A stretch of 52,004 nt of DNA from Billgrantia desiderata (GCA_011742915.1 JAAQTN010000039.1:1-52004), one strand, 5' to 3'; positions 27,269 to 36,784 are shown, counted from the first letter of the stretch. Numbers and translations: made by a program. The notes: generated by a model not told the origin, from the sequence alone.

Positions 27269-29710
27269 ATGGGCAAGCGACATGCAGGAACGGCGTTGGC
27301 CAGCCTGATCACATCCGGCCTGACGCTGGGCGCGCCGCAGGCGCTGGCGCTCGAGCCGTTGGCGGCGTGGCAACTGGACTGGCAGCCATGGGGCGAAGAT
27401 CGGCCGGCCGAGGCGCTATGCCGCGGGGTCTACATCATGCCCGCCTATCGCTTGCCCGCCGGCGATGTGCCTGATCAGGTGCGCAGCGAGTCCGACACCG
27501 CCTATTACGGCGACGATGGCGAAACCATTCTCGGTGGTGAAGTGATTCTGCGGCGTGCCGACACGCAGCTCGAGTCGCCGCGGGTGAGCGTGCCGCCCGA
27601 GCGCGAGCGGGCGTTTGCCGAAGGGCCGCTGGCGCTGCGCGATCTCAACCTGCTGGTGCGCGGTGAGGCCGGCGAAGTCTCGCTGGTCACCGATGCCGCC
27701 AGCATCGACGCGGCGCACTTCGTGGTCCACGACCAGCATTTGCGCGGCGATGCCATGCAGCTTGAGCGGCTGGAGGATGGCCGCTTCCGACTCACCTCGG
27801 CCAGCTTCACTACCTGCGATCCGGGCGACAACCTGTGGCAGTTGGTCACCGGCGATCTGGTACTGGACCGCGAGAGCGGTTTCGGCACCGCACGCCACGC
27901 GCGCCTGGAGATGGGCAACGTGCCGGTGTTCTACTGGCCCTGGGTGCGTTTCCCCATCGATGACCGGCGTCATACCGGCTTCCTGTGGCCCGAAATTGGC
28001 CTCTCCGGCGGCGCCCTGGACTACGCCCAGCCGTTCTACTGGAACATCGCGCCCAACCACGACGCCACCCTCACGCCGCGCTGGATCAGCGATCGCGGCC
28101 TGCTGTTGGGTGGGGAGTACCGCTATCTGTTCCCCACCGATGCCGGTCAGATCGAGGGGGCCTACCTGTCCAGCGACGGCGGTGGCTCCGACGAGCCGGG
28201 TGCCGCTTCGCGGCGCTACGAGGGCGAGGACCGCTGGTACGTCGATTATCGTCATACCGGGCGCTTCGATACGCGCACGAGTTACAACCTGCGCTACGGG
28301 GCGGCTAGCGACGGGCGCTATTTCGACGACTACGGTAGCATCTTCGGCGACGACCCCAACAATATGCCGCGCCTGGCCCAGATCGACTACCGTGGCGATG
28401 TCTGGCGTCTGGATGCCCGTGCCCAGGGCTACCAAAGGCTCGACGATCCGCTGCGCGATCGCGACAAGCCGTTCTACCGCCTGCCCAGCCTGTCGGCCAA
28501 CGCCCGCTGGGCGCAGTCCGGCGGTTGGTATCAGCAGTGGCGCTCCAATGTCACCTACTTCTGGCGTGATGTGGATCGCAATCGCGTGCCGCTGCGCGAG
28601 GCAGCGACAGGTACCCGTCTGCACCTCTCGCCCGCCATCGGCTGGCGCTTCGAAGAAAGCTGGGGGCACCTGGAGCCGCGGGTGGAGTGGCTCTATACCG
28701 CCTATGACCTCGACTACGGCGAGCGTGATACCGATCGCGATACCACTCTGCAGCGCGCGGTGCCGGTAAGCTCCATCGACGGCGGGCTGGTGTTCGAGCG
28801 CGAACTGGAGCTCGGCGGACGGTCCTATCGTCAGACCCTCGAGCCCAGGCTCAACTACGCCTACGTGCCGGCAACGAATCAACGCGAATTTCCCGAATTC
28901 GACAGCAGCGAGCGTGCCTTTTCGTGGAATCAGCTGTGGTCGCCTTATCGCTTCTCCGGCGCCGACCGGGTGGGCGATCTCAACCGCGTGTCGGTCGGCG
29001 TCGACTCGCGCCTGCTGGAAGACGACCGCGGCCGCGAGCGGCTGGCCTTCGGGGTGGGGCAGGCGTTCTATCTTGACGACCGCTACATCGACATCAACGG
29101 CGACCCCGATACCCTGCCACGCTCGCCGGAAGAGGGCGGACGGTTCGAACCCTGGTACAACGCCACTCGCGACCGCTCGCCGCTAGTGGCGCGCTTGGAC
29201 TGGCAAATGACCGATCGCTGGCGGAGTCGCTGGGAGTGGCTTTACGATGACAATATGCAGCGTACCGAGCGGACCTCGCTGGATCTGAACTACCGTAGCC
29301 GGGCGGGCCACGTATTGAACCTAGGCTACCGTTGGGAACTCCAAGGATTCGACCCGTCCGTACGTCCAGGAGACGATGAGTTTCGCGATTACGACCGCGA
29401 GGAGTACGATCTCTCGTTCGCCTGGAAGCTCTCGCCACGGGTAGATCTGATCGGTCGTGCCGTGTATGACTACACCAACGACCGTCTGCTCGACCAACTG
29501 GCGGGGGTGCAGTGGAACGATTGCTGCTATGGCCTGCAAATTGTCTGGCGCGAGTGGATCGATGACAACGACAGCGCCAGAATCGATAACGATACGACGG
29601 AGCGTGGATTGTTCCTGCGCTTCGTCTTCAAGGGCTTGGGCGGTGTCGGCGGCGACGCCGGCGACTATTTCGAGCGGGCCATACCGGGCTACCGTGCCAC
29701 GGCCTTCTGA
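27269..29710 (+). CDS. lptD: LPS-assembly outer-membrane protein LptD
   Basis: LptD forms, with LptE, the outer-membrane translocon that places LPS on the cell surface. The 813-residue precursor has a signal peptide ending near ALALEP (residue 28). An N-terminal beta-jellyroll (OstA-like) domain covers about residues 75-190, and a large beta-barrel follows. The four cysteines needed for the inter-domain disulfides are present: Cys51, Cys183 and the adjacent Cys752-Cys753 (NDCCYGLQ). GNVPVFYWPWVRFPIDDRRH marks the start of the barrel region. It heads the operon with surA, pdxA and rsmA. The barrel is strongly acidic, as expected for a halophile surface. Confidence 0.96.
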   Translation: MGKRHAGTALASLITSGLTLGAPQALALEPLAAWQLDWQPWGEDRPAEALCRGVYIMPAYRLPAGDVPDQVRSESDTAYYGDDGETILGGEVILRRADTQLESPRVSVPPERERAFAEGPLALRDLNLLVRGEAGEVSLVTDAASIDAAHFVVHDQHLRGDAMQLERLEDGRFRLTSASFTTCDPGDNLWQLVTGDLVLDRESGFGTARHARLEMGNVPVFYWPWVRFPIDDRRHTGFLWPEIGLSGGALDYAQPFYWNIAPNHDATLTPRWISDRGLLLGGEYRYLFPTDAGQIEGAYLSSDGGGSDEPGAASRRYEGEDRWYVDYRHTGRFDTRTSYNLRYGAASDGRYFDDYGSIFGDDPNNMPRLAQIDYRGDVWRLDARAQGYQRLDDPLRDRDKPFYRLPSLSANARWAQSGGWYQQWRSNVTYFWRDVDRNRVPLREAATGTRLHLSPAIGWRFEESWGHLEPRVEWLYTAYDLDYGERDTDRDTTLQRAVPVSSIDGGLVFERELELGGRSYRQTLEPRLNYAYVPATNQREFPEFDSSERAFSWNQLWSPYRFSGADRVGDLNRVSVGVDSRLLEDDRGRERLAFGVGQAFYLDDRYIDINGDPDTLPRSPEEGGRFEPWYNATRDRSPLVARLDWQMTDRWRSRWEWLYDDNMQRTERTSLDLNYRSRAGHVLNLGYRWELQGFDPSVRPGDDEFRDYDREEYDLSFAWKLSPRVDLIGRAVYDYTNDRLLDQLAGVQWNDCCYGLQIVWREWIDDNDSARIDNDTTERGLFLRFVFKGLGGVGGDAGDYFERAIPGYRATAF

Positions 29711-29757
29711 TCGTGCGAGACGCCTTACAAGTGAGACATATGAGAGGAATGAGAGAG

Positions 29758-30420
29758 ATGCGATTTTCGCCATTCGCCACCCTGGGCGCCCTGGGGCTGG
29801 TCCTGTGCCTCGGTGCCGTGCCGTTGACGGCCGTGGCCCAGGATTTCCAGCCGGTACAGCGGCAGTCCCTGGACCGTATCGTGGCCGTGGTGAACCAGCA
29901 GGCCATCATGCACAGCCAGCTCGAGGAGCGCATGGCGCAGGCACGCAGCCAGCTGGCGGCGCAGGGGCAGTCCCTGCCGCCCGAATCGATGCTGCGTGAA
30001 TACGTGCTCGAGCAGATCATCCTGGAAGAGATTCAGCTGCAGATGGCGGCGAACGCCGGCCTCAGCGTCGACGACACCGCCCTCAACCGGCAGATGCGCG
30101 AGATCGCCGAGAGTAACAACATGACCCTCGATCAGTTCGCCGACGCCCTTGAGGCGGACGGTCTGACCATGGCAGCCGTGCGCGAGGAGATCCGGCGCGA
30201 GATGCTGCTGCGAGAGCTGCATCAGCGTCAGATCGGCGGCCGGGTCAACGTCAGCACTCGTGAAGTGGAGCGCTTCATCGAGCAGCAGGGCGGCAACGTG
30301 AGCCATGAGCAGGCGCGCCAGATGGTGTTCCAGCGCAAGGCCAACGAGGCCCTCGACGCCTGGCTGCAGGAGATTCGCGCCGACGCCTTCGTCGATAACC
30401 GGCTGGCCAGCGGCAGCTGA
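29758..30420 (+). CDS. surA: SurA-type periplasmic chaperone lacking both parvulin domains
   Basis: SurA escorts outer-membrane proteins such as LptD through the periplasm. This version is only 220 residues, against about 430 in E. coli. It has a signal peptide ending TAVAQ (residue 28). A SurA_N domain follows at about residues 32-150: LDRIVAVVNQQAIMHSQLEE, REYVLEQIILEEIQLQMA. After NVSTREVERFIEQQGGN (165-180) it jumps directly to the C-terminal helix (EQARQMVFQRKANEALDAWL). No PPIase domain is present. The N-plus-C core is known to carry the chaperone activity in E. coli. The frame is intact throughout. The start at 29758 is chosen from three in-frame ATGs because AGAGGA lies at proper distance. 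Between lptD and pdxA, the normal surA position. Confidence 0.85.
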   Translation: MRFSPFATLGALGLVLCLGAVPLTAVAQDFQPVQRQSLDRIVAVVNQQAIMHSQLEERMAQARSQLAAQGQSLPPESMLREYVLEQIILEEIQLQMAANAGLSVDDTALNRQMREIAESNNMTLDQFADALEADGLTMAAVREEIRREMLLRELHQRQIGGRVNVSTREVERFIEQQGGNVSHEQARQMVFQRKANEALDAWLQEIRADAFVDNRLASGS

Positions 30421-30423
30421 TAG

Positions 30424-31473
30424 ATGAAACCGTCCGCGCCCGTGCTGGCGGTGACCAGCGGGGAGCCTGCCGGCATCGGCCCCGAGCTGTGTCTGCAGCT
30501 GGCCTTGGGCGAGCCGCTGCCCGGCCGTGTCGTGGTAGTGGGCGACCCGGCCCTGCTGGCTCAGCGCGCGGCGCTGCTAGGCCTGGCGGTCGATCTGGTC
30601 GAACTACGGCCGGGGGAACCGGTACCGCAGGCAAGGCCCGGCGTGCTGCCGGTGTGGCCGGTGGCGCTGCGTGAGCCGAGCCGCCCCGGCGAGCTGGCCG
30701 TGGCCAATGCCGGCTATGTGCTGGAAACCCTCGATGTGGCGATTGCGGCCTGTCTCGACGGCCGTGCCGGCGCCATGGTCACCGCACCGCTGCACAAGGG
30801 CGTGATTCTCGATGCCGGCCATGCCGGCTTTCGCGGTCACACCGAGTACCTGCGCGATGCCTGCGGCGTCGACGAGGTGGTGATGATGCTGGCCACCGAC
30901 AGTGCTCTGCACGCTGCGGGCCCCGCCTGGCAGGGCAGCACCGCGCTGCGGGTGGCGCTGGCCACCACCCACCTGCCCCTGCGCGAGGTGGCCGATGCCA
31001 TCAGCGAGGCGGGGCTGGAGCGCATCCTGCGTATCCTGCAGGCGGACCTGAGGCGCTGGTTCGGCATCGCCAGGCCGCGCATCGCCGTGTGTGGCCTCAA
31101 CCCCCACGCGGGGGAGGGCGGGCATCTGGGGCGCGAAGAGCTCGAGGTGATCGAGCCTTGTCTCACGCGCCTGCGCGGCGAAGGCTTCGAGCTTGACGGG
31201 CCGTTGCCGGCCGATACCCTGTTCACGCCGCGCCATTTGACCGGGATCGATGCCGTGCTGGCGATGTATCATGATCAGGGTCTGCCGGTGCTCAAGTATG
31301 CCGGCTTCGGCCAGGCCGCCAACATCACCCTGGGGCTGCCGATCGTGCGTACCTCGGTGGATCATGGCACGGCGCTGGATCTGGCCGGCCATGGTCTGGC
31401 CGATGCGGGCAGTCTGCGGGTCGCCGTAGCGCTGGCCGCCGACATGGCCGGCCGCGGTTCGGCCACTCCCTGA
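30424..31473 (+). CDS. pdxA: 4-hydroxythreonine-4-phosphate dehydrogenase PdxA
   Basis: PdxA oxidises 4-phosphohydroxy-L-threonine in the DXP-dependent pyridoxal phosphate pathway. The 349-residue protein has the N-terminal AVTSGEPAGIGPELCLQLAL, the metal and substrate segment TAPLHKGVILDAGHAGFRGH, CGLNPHAGEGGHLGREE, and MYHDQGLPVLKYAGFG. It starts three bases after the surA stop, in the conserved order surA-pdxA-rsmA-apaG-apaH. Confidence 0.96.
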   Translation: MKPSAPVLAVTSGEPAGIGPELCLQLALGEPLPGRVVVVGDPALLAQRAALLGLAVDLVELRPGEPVPQARPGVLPVWPVALREPSRPGELAVANAGYVLETLDVAIAACLDGRAGAMVTAPLHKGVILDAGHAGFRGHTEYLRDACGVDEVVMMLATDSALHAAGPAWQGSTALRVALATTHLPLREVADAISEAGLERILRILQADLRRWFGIARPRIAVCGLNPHAGEGGHLGREELEVIEPCLTRLRGEGFELDGPLPADTLFTPRHLTGIDAVLAMYHDQGLPVLKYAGFGQAANITLGLPIVRTSVDHGTALDLAGHGLADAGSLRVAVALAADMAGRGSATP

Positions 31474-31499
31474 CGAACGAAAAGACAAGGATTCATTGC

Positions 31500-32312
31500 A
31501 TGGCATCGCGCCCGCCGGTCCATCGCGCTCGCAAGCGCTTCGGCCAGAACTTCCTGCGTGACCCCGGCATCATTTCCCGCATCGTGCGAGCGATCGCACC
31601 CCGCCCCGGCGATCGGCTGGTGGAGATCGGCCCCGGCCAGGGGGCGCTGACCGAGCCGCTGATCGAGGCGACCGGTGGGCAGCTCGAGGTGATCGAGCTG
31701 GATCGCGACCTGATCCCCGGGCTGCGCGTGCAGTTCTTCAACTACCCTGATTTCGTGGTGCATGAAGGCGATGCGCTGAAGTTCGACTTCCGTGCGCTGC
31801 GTGGCGACGGTGAGCCGCTGCGGGTGGTGGGCAATCTGCCCTACAACATCTCGACGCCGCTGATCGCCCATCTGCTGCAAGCCGGCGATGCCATCGCCGA
31901 CATGCACTTCATGCTGCAGAAGGAGGTGGTCGAGCGTCTGGCCGCCGAGCCGGGAGGCGCCGACTGGGGGCGCCTCTCGGTGATGGCGCAGTACCGCTGC
32001 CGCGTCGATGACCTGTTCACGGTGCCGCCCGAGGCGTTCGTTCCGCGGCCGAAGGTCGATTCGGCCATCGTGCGGTTGACGCCTTACGCCGAGCTGCCCT
32101 GGCCGGCGGCGAACGAGGCGCTGCTGTTCGACGTCGTGCGTCAGGCCTTCTCCCAGCGCCGCAAGACCCTGCGCAACAACCTCAAGGGGATGGTGGACGG
32201 CGACACGCTGGCGGCGCTGGGCATCGACCCGGCGCGCCGGCCCCAGACGCTGAGCGTCGAGGAGTTCGTGCATATCGCCAATCATCTCGCTGCTACGGAG
32301 GTCACGCCATGA
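31500..32312 (+). CDS. rsmA: 16S rRNA dimethyladenosine transferase RsmA (KsgA)
   Basis: RsmA dimethylates A1518 and A1519 in the 3'-terminal hairpin of 16S rRNA, a late step in 30S assembly. The 270-residue protein shows RKRFGQNFLRDPGIISRIV, the SAM loop EIGPGQGALTEPLIEAT, and the catalytic NLPYNISTPLIAHLL. The C-terminal helical domain includes FSQRRKTLRNNLKG. It follows pdxA by 26 bases with an AAGGA site and overlaps apaG by four bases. Confidence 0.97.
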   Translation: MASRPPVHRARKRFGQNFLRDPGIISRIVRAIAPRPGDRLVEIGPGQGALTEPLIEATGGQLEVIELDRDLIPGLRVQFFNYPDFVVHEGDALKFDFRALRGDGEPLRVVGNLPYNISTPLIAHLLQAGDAIADMHFMLQKEVVERLAAEPGGADWGRLSVMAQYRCRVDDLFTVPPEAFVPRPKVDSAIVRLTPYAELPWPAANEALLFDVVRQAFSQRRKTLRNNLKGMVDGDTLAALGIDPARRPQTLSVEEFVHIANHLAATEVTP

Positions 32313-32707
32313 ACCAGGCTTCCGACGTGCCGCTGGAGCGGGAGGTGCTGGTCGACGTGGAGCCCGTCTTTCGCGACGACGAGTCCTCGCACGAGGAGTC
32401 ACGCTATGTCTTCAGCTATACCGTGACGATCCACAATCACTCGGCTCGCAGCGTCCAACTGCTGGCACGCCACTGGCGTATCACCCAGGGCAGCGGCAAG
32501 GTGCAGGAGGTGCGCGGCAAGGGCGTGGTGGGTCAGCAGCCGATGATCGGCCCCGGGCAGACCTTTCGCTATACCAGCCGCGCCATCCTTGACGGGCCGG
32601 TGGGGGTGATGGAAGGTTCCTACACCTGTGTCGATACCGCCAGTCAGCGTCCTTTCGAAGTGACCATTGCCCCCTTCCGGCTGGCCGGCCCCAATCAGAT
32701 ACACTGA
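32309..32707 (+). CDS. apaG: ApaG/Co2+-Mg2+ efflux-associated protein
   Basis: This 132-residue protein has the FN3-like ApaG/F-box-associated fold. Family segments are RYVFSYTVTIHNHSARSVQL, ARHWRITQGSGKVQEVRGKG and VVGQQPMIGPGQTFRYTS. Its biochemical role is unsettled; it is regularly coupled to rsmA and apaH, as here. The ATGA overlap with rsmA indicates coupled translation. Confidence 0.95.
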   Translation: MNQASDVPLEREVLVDVEPVFRDDESSHEESRYVFSYTVTIHNHSARSVQLLARHWRITQGSGKVQEVRGKGVVGQQPMIGPGQTFRYTSRAILDGPVGVMEGSYTCVDTASQRPFEVTIAPFRLAGPNQIH

Positions 32708-32773
32708 AGCCTGTGGTGCGGGGTGAGCCTCGCGCCGGATGGACAACCCGCGAAGCGCACAAGGGAAGGTGTC

Positions 32774-33604
32774 ATGACCGCCTATGCCGTCGGAGATTTG
32801 CAGGGCTGCCACGCCGAGTTCGTCGAGCTGCTCGAAAAGATCGACTTCGACCCCGGCCGCGACCGCCTGTGGCTGGCCGGCGATCTGATCAATCGCGGCC
32901 CGGGGTCGCTGGCCTGCCTGCGTGAGGTGCGGGCACTGGGCGATGCCGCCCTCACCGTGCTGGGCAATCACGACCTGCACCTGCTGGCAGTGGCCCGTGG
33001 CGGTGCCCGGCTCAACCGCAAGGATACCCTGGACGAGATTCTTGCCGCCCCCGACCGTGAGGCGCTGCTCGACTGGCTGCAGTCGCGGTCGCTGCTGGTG
33101 CGTGACGACTTCCCGGGGCAGGGCGAGACCGTGATGGTTCACGCCGGGCTGCTGCCCCAATGGTCGGTGAACCAGGCGGCAGAGCTGGCCGGTGAGGTCG
33201 AGGAGCGTCTCGGCAGTGAGCGCAGCGGCGCCTTCCTGGAGCGCATGTACGGCAACGAGCCGGCCTGCTGGCACGTCGCGCTCGATGGCATCGACCGCCT
33301 GCGTGCCATCGTCAACGTGCTGACCCGCATGCGCTTCATCGACGCTGAGGGCTGCCTCGACTTCAGCGCCAAGGAGGGGCTCGACAGCGCCCCGACGGGT
33401 TTCGCCCCCTGGTTCCGTTACCCCAGGGGGGACGACGTGCGGCTGCTGTTCGGCCACTGGGCCGCGCTGGAAGGACATGCCGAGGGCGCCCGGGTGCGGG
33501 TCGAGGCACTGGATACCGGCTGCGTGTGGGGCGGCAGTCTCACCGCGCTGAACCTTTCCACCGGCGAGCGCATTGCGGTGCCCAGCCATCGTCATCGCCG
33601 CTGA
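32774..33604 (+). CDS. apaH: Bis(5'-nucleosyl)-tetraphosphatase (symmetrical) ApaH
   Basis: ApaH splits Ap4A into two ADP and also removes NpnN caps from RNA. The 276-residue metallophosphatase has TAYAVGDLQGCHAEFVELL, WLAGDLINRGPGSLACL, VLGNHDLHLLAVARGG and VMVHAGLLPQWS, which together supply the dinuclear metal ligands. The ATG at 32774 behind GGAAGGT is favoured; an in-frame start 51 bases earlier would add non-homologous residues. It is followed by glpE after 40 bases. Confidence 0.96.
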   Translation: MTAYAVGDLQGCHAEFVELLEKIDFDPGRDRLWLAGDLINRGPGSLACLREVRALGDAALTVLGNHDLHLLAVARGGARLNRKDTLDEILAAPDREALLDWLQSRSLLVRDDFPGQGETVMVHAGLLPQWSVNQAAELAGEVEERLGSERSGAFLERMYGNEPACWHVALDGIDRLRAIVNVLTRMRFIDAEGCLDFSAKEGLDSAPTGFAPWFRYPRGDDVRLLFGHWAALEGHAEGARVRVEALDTGCVWGGSLTALNLSTGERIAVPSHRHRR

Positions 33605-33644
33605 CCCCGGATTGCGATCCGGCGAGACCTGAATGGAGCACGCC

Positions 33645-33968
33645 ATGTTTCGACATCTGACCATCGATACCCTGACCGCCTGGCTCGACGACGAGGCTCC
33701 GCTCACCCTGGTCGATATCCGCGATCCGGCGAGCTTTGCCGCCGGCCGCATTCCCGGCAGCCGCCACCTCGACAACGACAGCGTGCCGGCATTGCTCGAG
33801 GCGGCGCCGCGCGAGCAACCCATGGTGGTGGTGTGCTACCACGGCCACTCGAGCCAGCAGGCCGCGGCCTGGCTGGCGGGGCAGGGCTTCGCCGAGGTCT
33901 ACAGTCTCGACGGTGGATTCACGGAGTGGGAGTACCGTCTGCCCGAACGCGTGGAGCGCGCCGGCTGA
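33645..33968 (+). CDS. glpE: Thiosulfate sulfurtransferase GlpE
   Basis: GlpE is a single-domain rhodanese that moves sulfane sulfur from thiosulfate to cyanide or thioredoxin. The 107-residue protein has [20 protein letters not shown] and the active-site loop [17 protein letters not shown] with the catalytic cysteine. The ATG at 33645 is preferred; an ATG 12 bases earlier supplies the GGAG ribosome site, and 107 residues fits the 108 of E. coli GlpE. Its stop overlaps the cca start (TGATG). Confidence 0.93.
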   Translation: MFRHLTIDTLTAWLDDEAPLTLVDIRDPASFAAGRIPGSRHLDNDSVPALLEAAPREQPMVVVCYHGHSSQQAAAWLAGQGFAEVYSLDGGFTEWEYRLPERVERAG

Positions 33969-35107
33969 TGAGCGCAGCGCGCGACCGCTGCCTGGCGGGG
34001 CTCGAGGTCTATCGCGTGGGCGGGGCGGTGCGTGATGCCCGTCTGGGCTGGCCCACCGTCGATACCGACTGGGTGGTGGTGGGGGCGACGCCCGACGAGA
34101 TGCGCCGCCGCGGTTTTCGCCCGGTGGGGCGCGATTTTCCCGTGTTCCTGCATCCCGAGACCCATGAGGAGTACGCGCTGGCGCGCACCGAGCGCAAGTC
34201 GGGGCACGGCTATACCGGTTTCGAGGTGCATGCCAGCCCCGAGGTGACGCTGGAAGAGGACCTGGCCCGTCGCGACCTCACCATCAACGCCATGGCGGAG
34301 ACGCCGGAGGGCGAGCTGATCGACCCTTATGGCGGCTTGCAGGATCTCGAAGAGCGCATCTTGCGACACGTTTCCCCAGCCTTCGTCGAAGACCCGCTGC
34401 GGGTGCTGCGCACGGCACGTTTCCTGGCCCGCTATGCCGGGCTCGGCTTCACCATCGCCGACGAGACCTGGGCGCTGATGCGCGAGCTGACCGCGAGCGG
34501 CGAGCTTTCTCATTTGGTGGCCGAGCGCGTCTGGACCGAGACCGAGAAGGCGCTGGGCGAGCCCGAACCGGCGGTCTACTTCCGTACGCTGTATGCCTGT
34601 GGCGCGCTGACGGTGCTGATGCCCGAACTCATCGGGAGCGGCACGGAGCTCGATGAGGCGTTGCAGGGCATGACGCGCCTACCCGATGAGCTGCCCGAGG
34701 CGGAGCGGCCGCGCTGGCGCTGGGCTCGTCTGGTGGAGCGTCTGGATGAGGCCGACCAACGGACCTTGAGCGAACGCCTGCGCCTACCGCGCAGCTATCG
34801 CGAGCTGGGGTGGCAGGCCACATTGACCCGACAACTGGCCGAGAGCGGCACGCCCGATGCCGATGCGGTGAAAGCCTGGCTGGACGGTGTCGACGCCTGG
34901 CGGCGAGCCGAACGGGTGCTGCCCCTCATTGCGTTGCTGGCGCTGGAGGTCCCGGCGTTGGCCGAACGGCTCGAGCGGGCCTGGCGGGAAGTATCCAAGC
35001 TCGAAGCGCGCGCACTGCTGGCCGAGGGTTTTCGCGGCGGCGCGCTGGGCGAAGAGCTGGCCAGGCGACGCCGGACCGTGCTGCAGCGGGAAATGGAGCG
35101 GCACTGA
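33968..35107 (+). CDS. cca: CCA-adding tRNA nucleotidyltransferase
   Basis: This class II enzyme builds or repairs the 3' CCA of tRNAs. The 379-residue protein opens with the nucleotidyltransferase head: [20 protein letters not shown] and [14 protein letters not shown] with the DxD metal site. The [10 protein letters not shown] and [20 protein letters not shown] segments follow. It ends soon after the helical tRNA-binding part, without the HD phosphohydrolase domain found in E. coli Cca, so it is the shorter type. The start overlaps glpE by one base. It converges on folK. Confidence 0.95.
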   Translation: MSAARDRCLAGLEVYRVGGAVRDARLGWPTVDTDWVVVGATPDEMRRRGFRPVGRDFPVFLHPETHEEYALARTERKSGHGYTGFEVHASPEVTLEEDLARRDLTINAMAETPEGELIDPYGGLQDLEERILRHVSPAFVEDPLRVLRTARFLARYAGLGFTIADETWALMRELTASGELSHLVAERVWTETEKALGEPEPAVYFRTLYACGALTVLMPELIGSGTELDEALQGMTRLPDELPEAERPRWRWARLVERLDEADQRTLSERLRLPRSYRELGWQATLTRQLAESGTPDADAVKAWLDGVDAWRRAERVLPLIALLALEVPALAERLERAWREVSKLEARALLAEGFRGGALGEELARRRRTVLQREMERH

Positions 35108-35144
35108 GGGAGTATGCTCTGCCGTCAGCTCGCTGGCGCATCGC

Positions 35145-35642
35145 TCAGGAGCGCCAGAGGAACTCGATGGGCCACAGACGCTGATCGCCAGCCTCGAACT
35201 CGGCCCACAGTTCGGCGTAGCTGCGCCCGGCCACGGGATGGAGCGTGTCGGGCAGCAGTTCGGCGAGCGGAAGCAGCACGAAGGCGTGATGCAGGATTTC
35301 GTCGCGTGGCAGCGTGACCCCGTCGTGCTCGCCGGTGAGGCTGCCCACCGTCAGCAGGTCGATGTCCAGCGTTCGCGGGCTGAACTTGGGCGTGCCCGGG
35401 CGTCGTCCGTGCTCGCGCTCGATACGCTTGCACCAGGCCTGCAGTTCGCCCACCGACCAGTCGCTGTCGAACACCGCCACCAGATTGTAGAAGTTGCGTC
35501 CGTCGATGAAGCCGACGGGCACGCTCTCGAAGACGCGTGACACGACCAGGTTGTCGAAGGTAGCGTCGAGCGCTTCCAGGCAGGCCGTGATGTGATGCTC
35601 CCGCTCGATGTTGCTACCGATGCTGACGCTTACCCGAGTCAT
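35145..35642 (-). CDS. folK: 2-amino-4-hydroxy-6-hydroxymethyldihydropteridine pyrophosphokinase FolK
   Basis: FolK transfers pyrophosphate from ATP to the pterin in folate synthesis. The 165-residue protein has VSVSIGSNIEREHHITACL at the N-terminus and a pterin site near GRNFYNLVAVF. HPPK motifs include RPGTPKFSPRTLDIDLLTVG and LPRDEILHHAFVLLPLAEL. The start overlaps the folB stop by one base (TGATG); the longer reading frame upstream is folB sequence in another frame. Confidence 0.94.
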   Translation of the reverse strand: MTRVSVSIGSNIEREHHITACLEALDATFDNLVVSRVFESVPVGFIDGRNFYNLVAVFDSDWSVGELQAWCKRIEREHGRRPGTPKFSPRTLDIDLLTVGSLTGEHDGVTLPRDEILHHAFVLLPLAELLPDTLHPVAGRSYAELWAEFEAGDQRLWPIEFLWRS

Positions 35643-36007
35643 CAGGTGCCCTCCGACGGTGTGCCGCGTTCGATGCGCACGCCTACCGCGGCGGCGGCCG
35701 GTACCGCGCCCGGCTTGCGCAGCGTCAAGCGTAGCCACGGCACGGAAAATTCCGTCATCAGCAGCTCGGCGAGACGCTCGGCGAAGGTTTCCACCAGGGC
35801 GAAGTCGTGCTCGTCGGCGAAGTGCTGGATGCGCTGACTGATGGCCGCGTAGTCGAGTGTCTTGGTGAGGTCGTCGTCGGCGGCGGCCGGGCGAATGTCG
35901 GTGGCGAGCTCCAGGTCGAGCACCAGGCACTGGCGAATGGTGCGCTCCCAGTCGTATACGCCAATGACCGTCTCGAGCTCCAGCGACTCGATCAACACGC
36001 AATCCAT
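35642..36007 (-). CDS. folB: Dihydroneopterin aldolase FolB
   Basis: FolB converts dihydroneopterin to 6-hydroxymethyldihydropterin and glycolaldehyde, the step before FolK. The 121-residue protein has the family segments MDCVLIESLELETVIGVYDW, KTLDYAAISQRIQHFADE, LVETFAERLAELLM and LRKPGAVPAAAAVGVRIER. It is transcribed with folK and divergently from plsY. Confidence 0.95.
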   Translation of the reverse strand: MDCVLIESLELETVIGVYDWERTIRQCLVLDLELATDIRPAAADDDLTKTLDYAAISQRIQHFADEHDFALVETFAERLAELLMTEFSVPWLRLTLRKPGAVPAAAAVGVRIERGTPSEGT

Positions 36008-36137
36008 GTGCAGCTCCCAAACAGGCCGAAGAAGGAGGCACGATTGTACGTGAGCGTCGGGACGGATTGACAGGCTTGCGGTGCTGTCCCTGGCGTGCGG
36101 GGGCTGGCAGAATCATCGATGGTGATGACGAACGAGC

Positions 36138-36737
36138 ATGGGGGCGGATTTGGGCGAAGAGCTGTGGCCGCTATGGGGTCTGGTGCCGCTGGGCTATCTC
36201 AGCGGTTCCTGGCTGGGCGCGCTGTGGGTCTGTCGGCTGGCAGGCGTTGCCGATCCGCGCGGGGAAGGCTCCGGCAACCCGGGCTTCTCGAACGTGTTGC
36301 GCCTTTACGGCCCGCGGCTTGCCGGAGCGACGCTGGCGCTCGATGCAGCCAAGGGGATACCGGTGCTGTGGCTCGCCATCGTCTTGGGCATGCCGCCCTG
36401 GGCCCAGGGCATGGTCGGGCTGGCCGTGCTGCTGGGGCACAGCTTTCCGCCCTGGCACCGCTTTCGTGGCGGCAAGGCGGTGGCCAGCGCTTTCGGCGTG
36501 CTGCTGGTGCTGACCCCCTGGGTGGCGCTGTGCTGTGCCGCGCTGTGGGTGCTGTTGGCCTGGCGGGTACGCACCGCAGCGGTGGCCTCGCTGGCCAGCG
36601 CCGGTATCGCGCCGCTGGCCAGCCTGTGGCTGGCGCCGGACTATGTCCTGGTGATATTGGTCTTCACCCTGCTGGTGCTGGTGCGCCACCTGCTCAACAT
36701 ACGTCGGTTGGGCAAGGGCAACGAGCATGCGCTCTGA
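36138..36737 (+). CDS. plsY: Acyl-phosphate:glycerol-3-phosphate acyltransferase PlsY
   Basis: PlsY makes lysophosphatidic acid from acyl-phosphate and glycerol 3-phosphate in the inner membrane. The 199-residue protein has five or more membrane helices and the three family motifs: the first near YLSGSWLGALWVCRLAG, then GEGSGNPGFSNVLRLYG and GHSFPPWHRFRGGKAVA. The ribosome site before the ATG is poor, but no in-frame alternative gives a better start. It converges on tsaD. Confidence 0.94.
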   Translation: MGADLGEELWPLWGLVPLGYLSGSWLGALWVCRLAGVADPRGEGSGNPGFSNVLRLYGPRLAGATLALDAAKGIPVLWLAIVLGMPPWAQGMVGLAVLLGHSFPPWHRFRGGKAVASAFGVLLVLTPWVALCCAALWVLLAWRVRTAAVASLASAGIAPLASLWLAPDYVLVILVFTLLVLVRHLLNIRRLGKGNEHAL

Positions 36738-36784
36738 GCGCTGCGTCGCGTTGGCCCGGCTGGCCGCCGCCTCAGGACGGGCGC

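Noticed and set aside
29713..29757. Earlier in-frame starts for surA (GTG 29713, ATG 29740 and 29749)
   Set aside because: They would place charged residues before the signal peptide and lack a properly spaced ribosome site; ATG 29758 has one.
29758..30420. Frameshift or pseudogene explanation for the short surA
   Set aside because: One continuous frame joins the N-terminal domain to the C-terminal helix, and no parvulin-like sequence appears in other frames or before pdxA.
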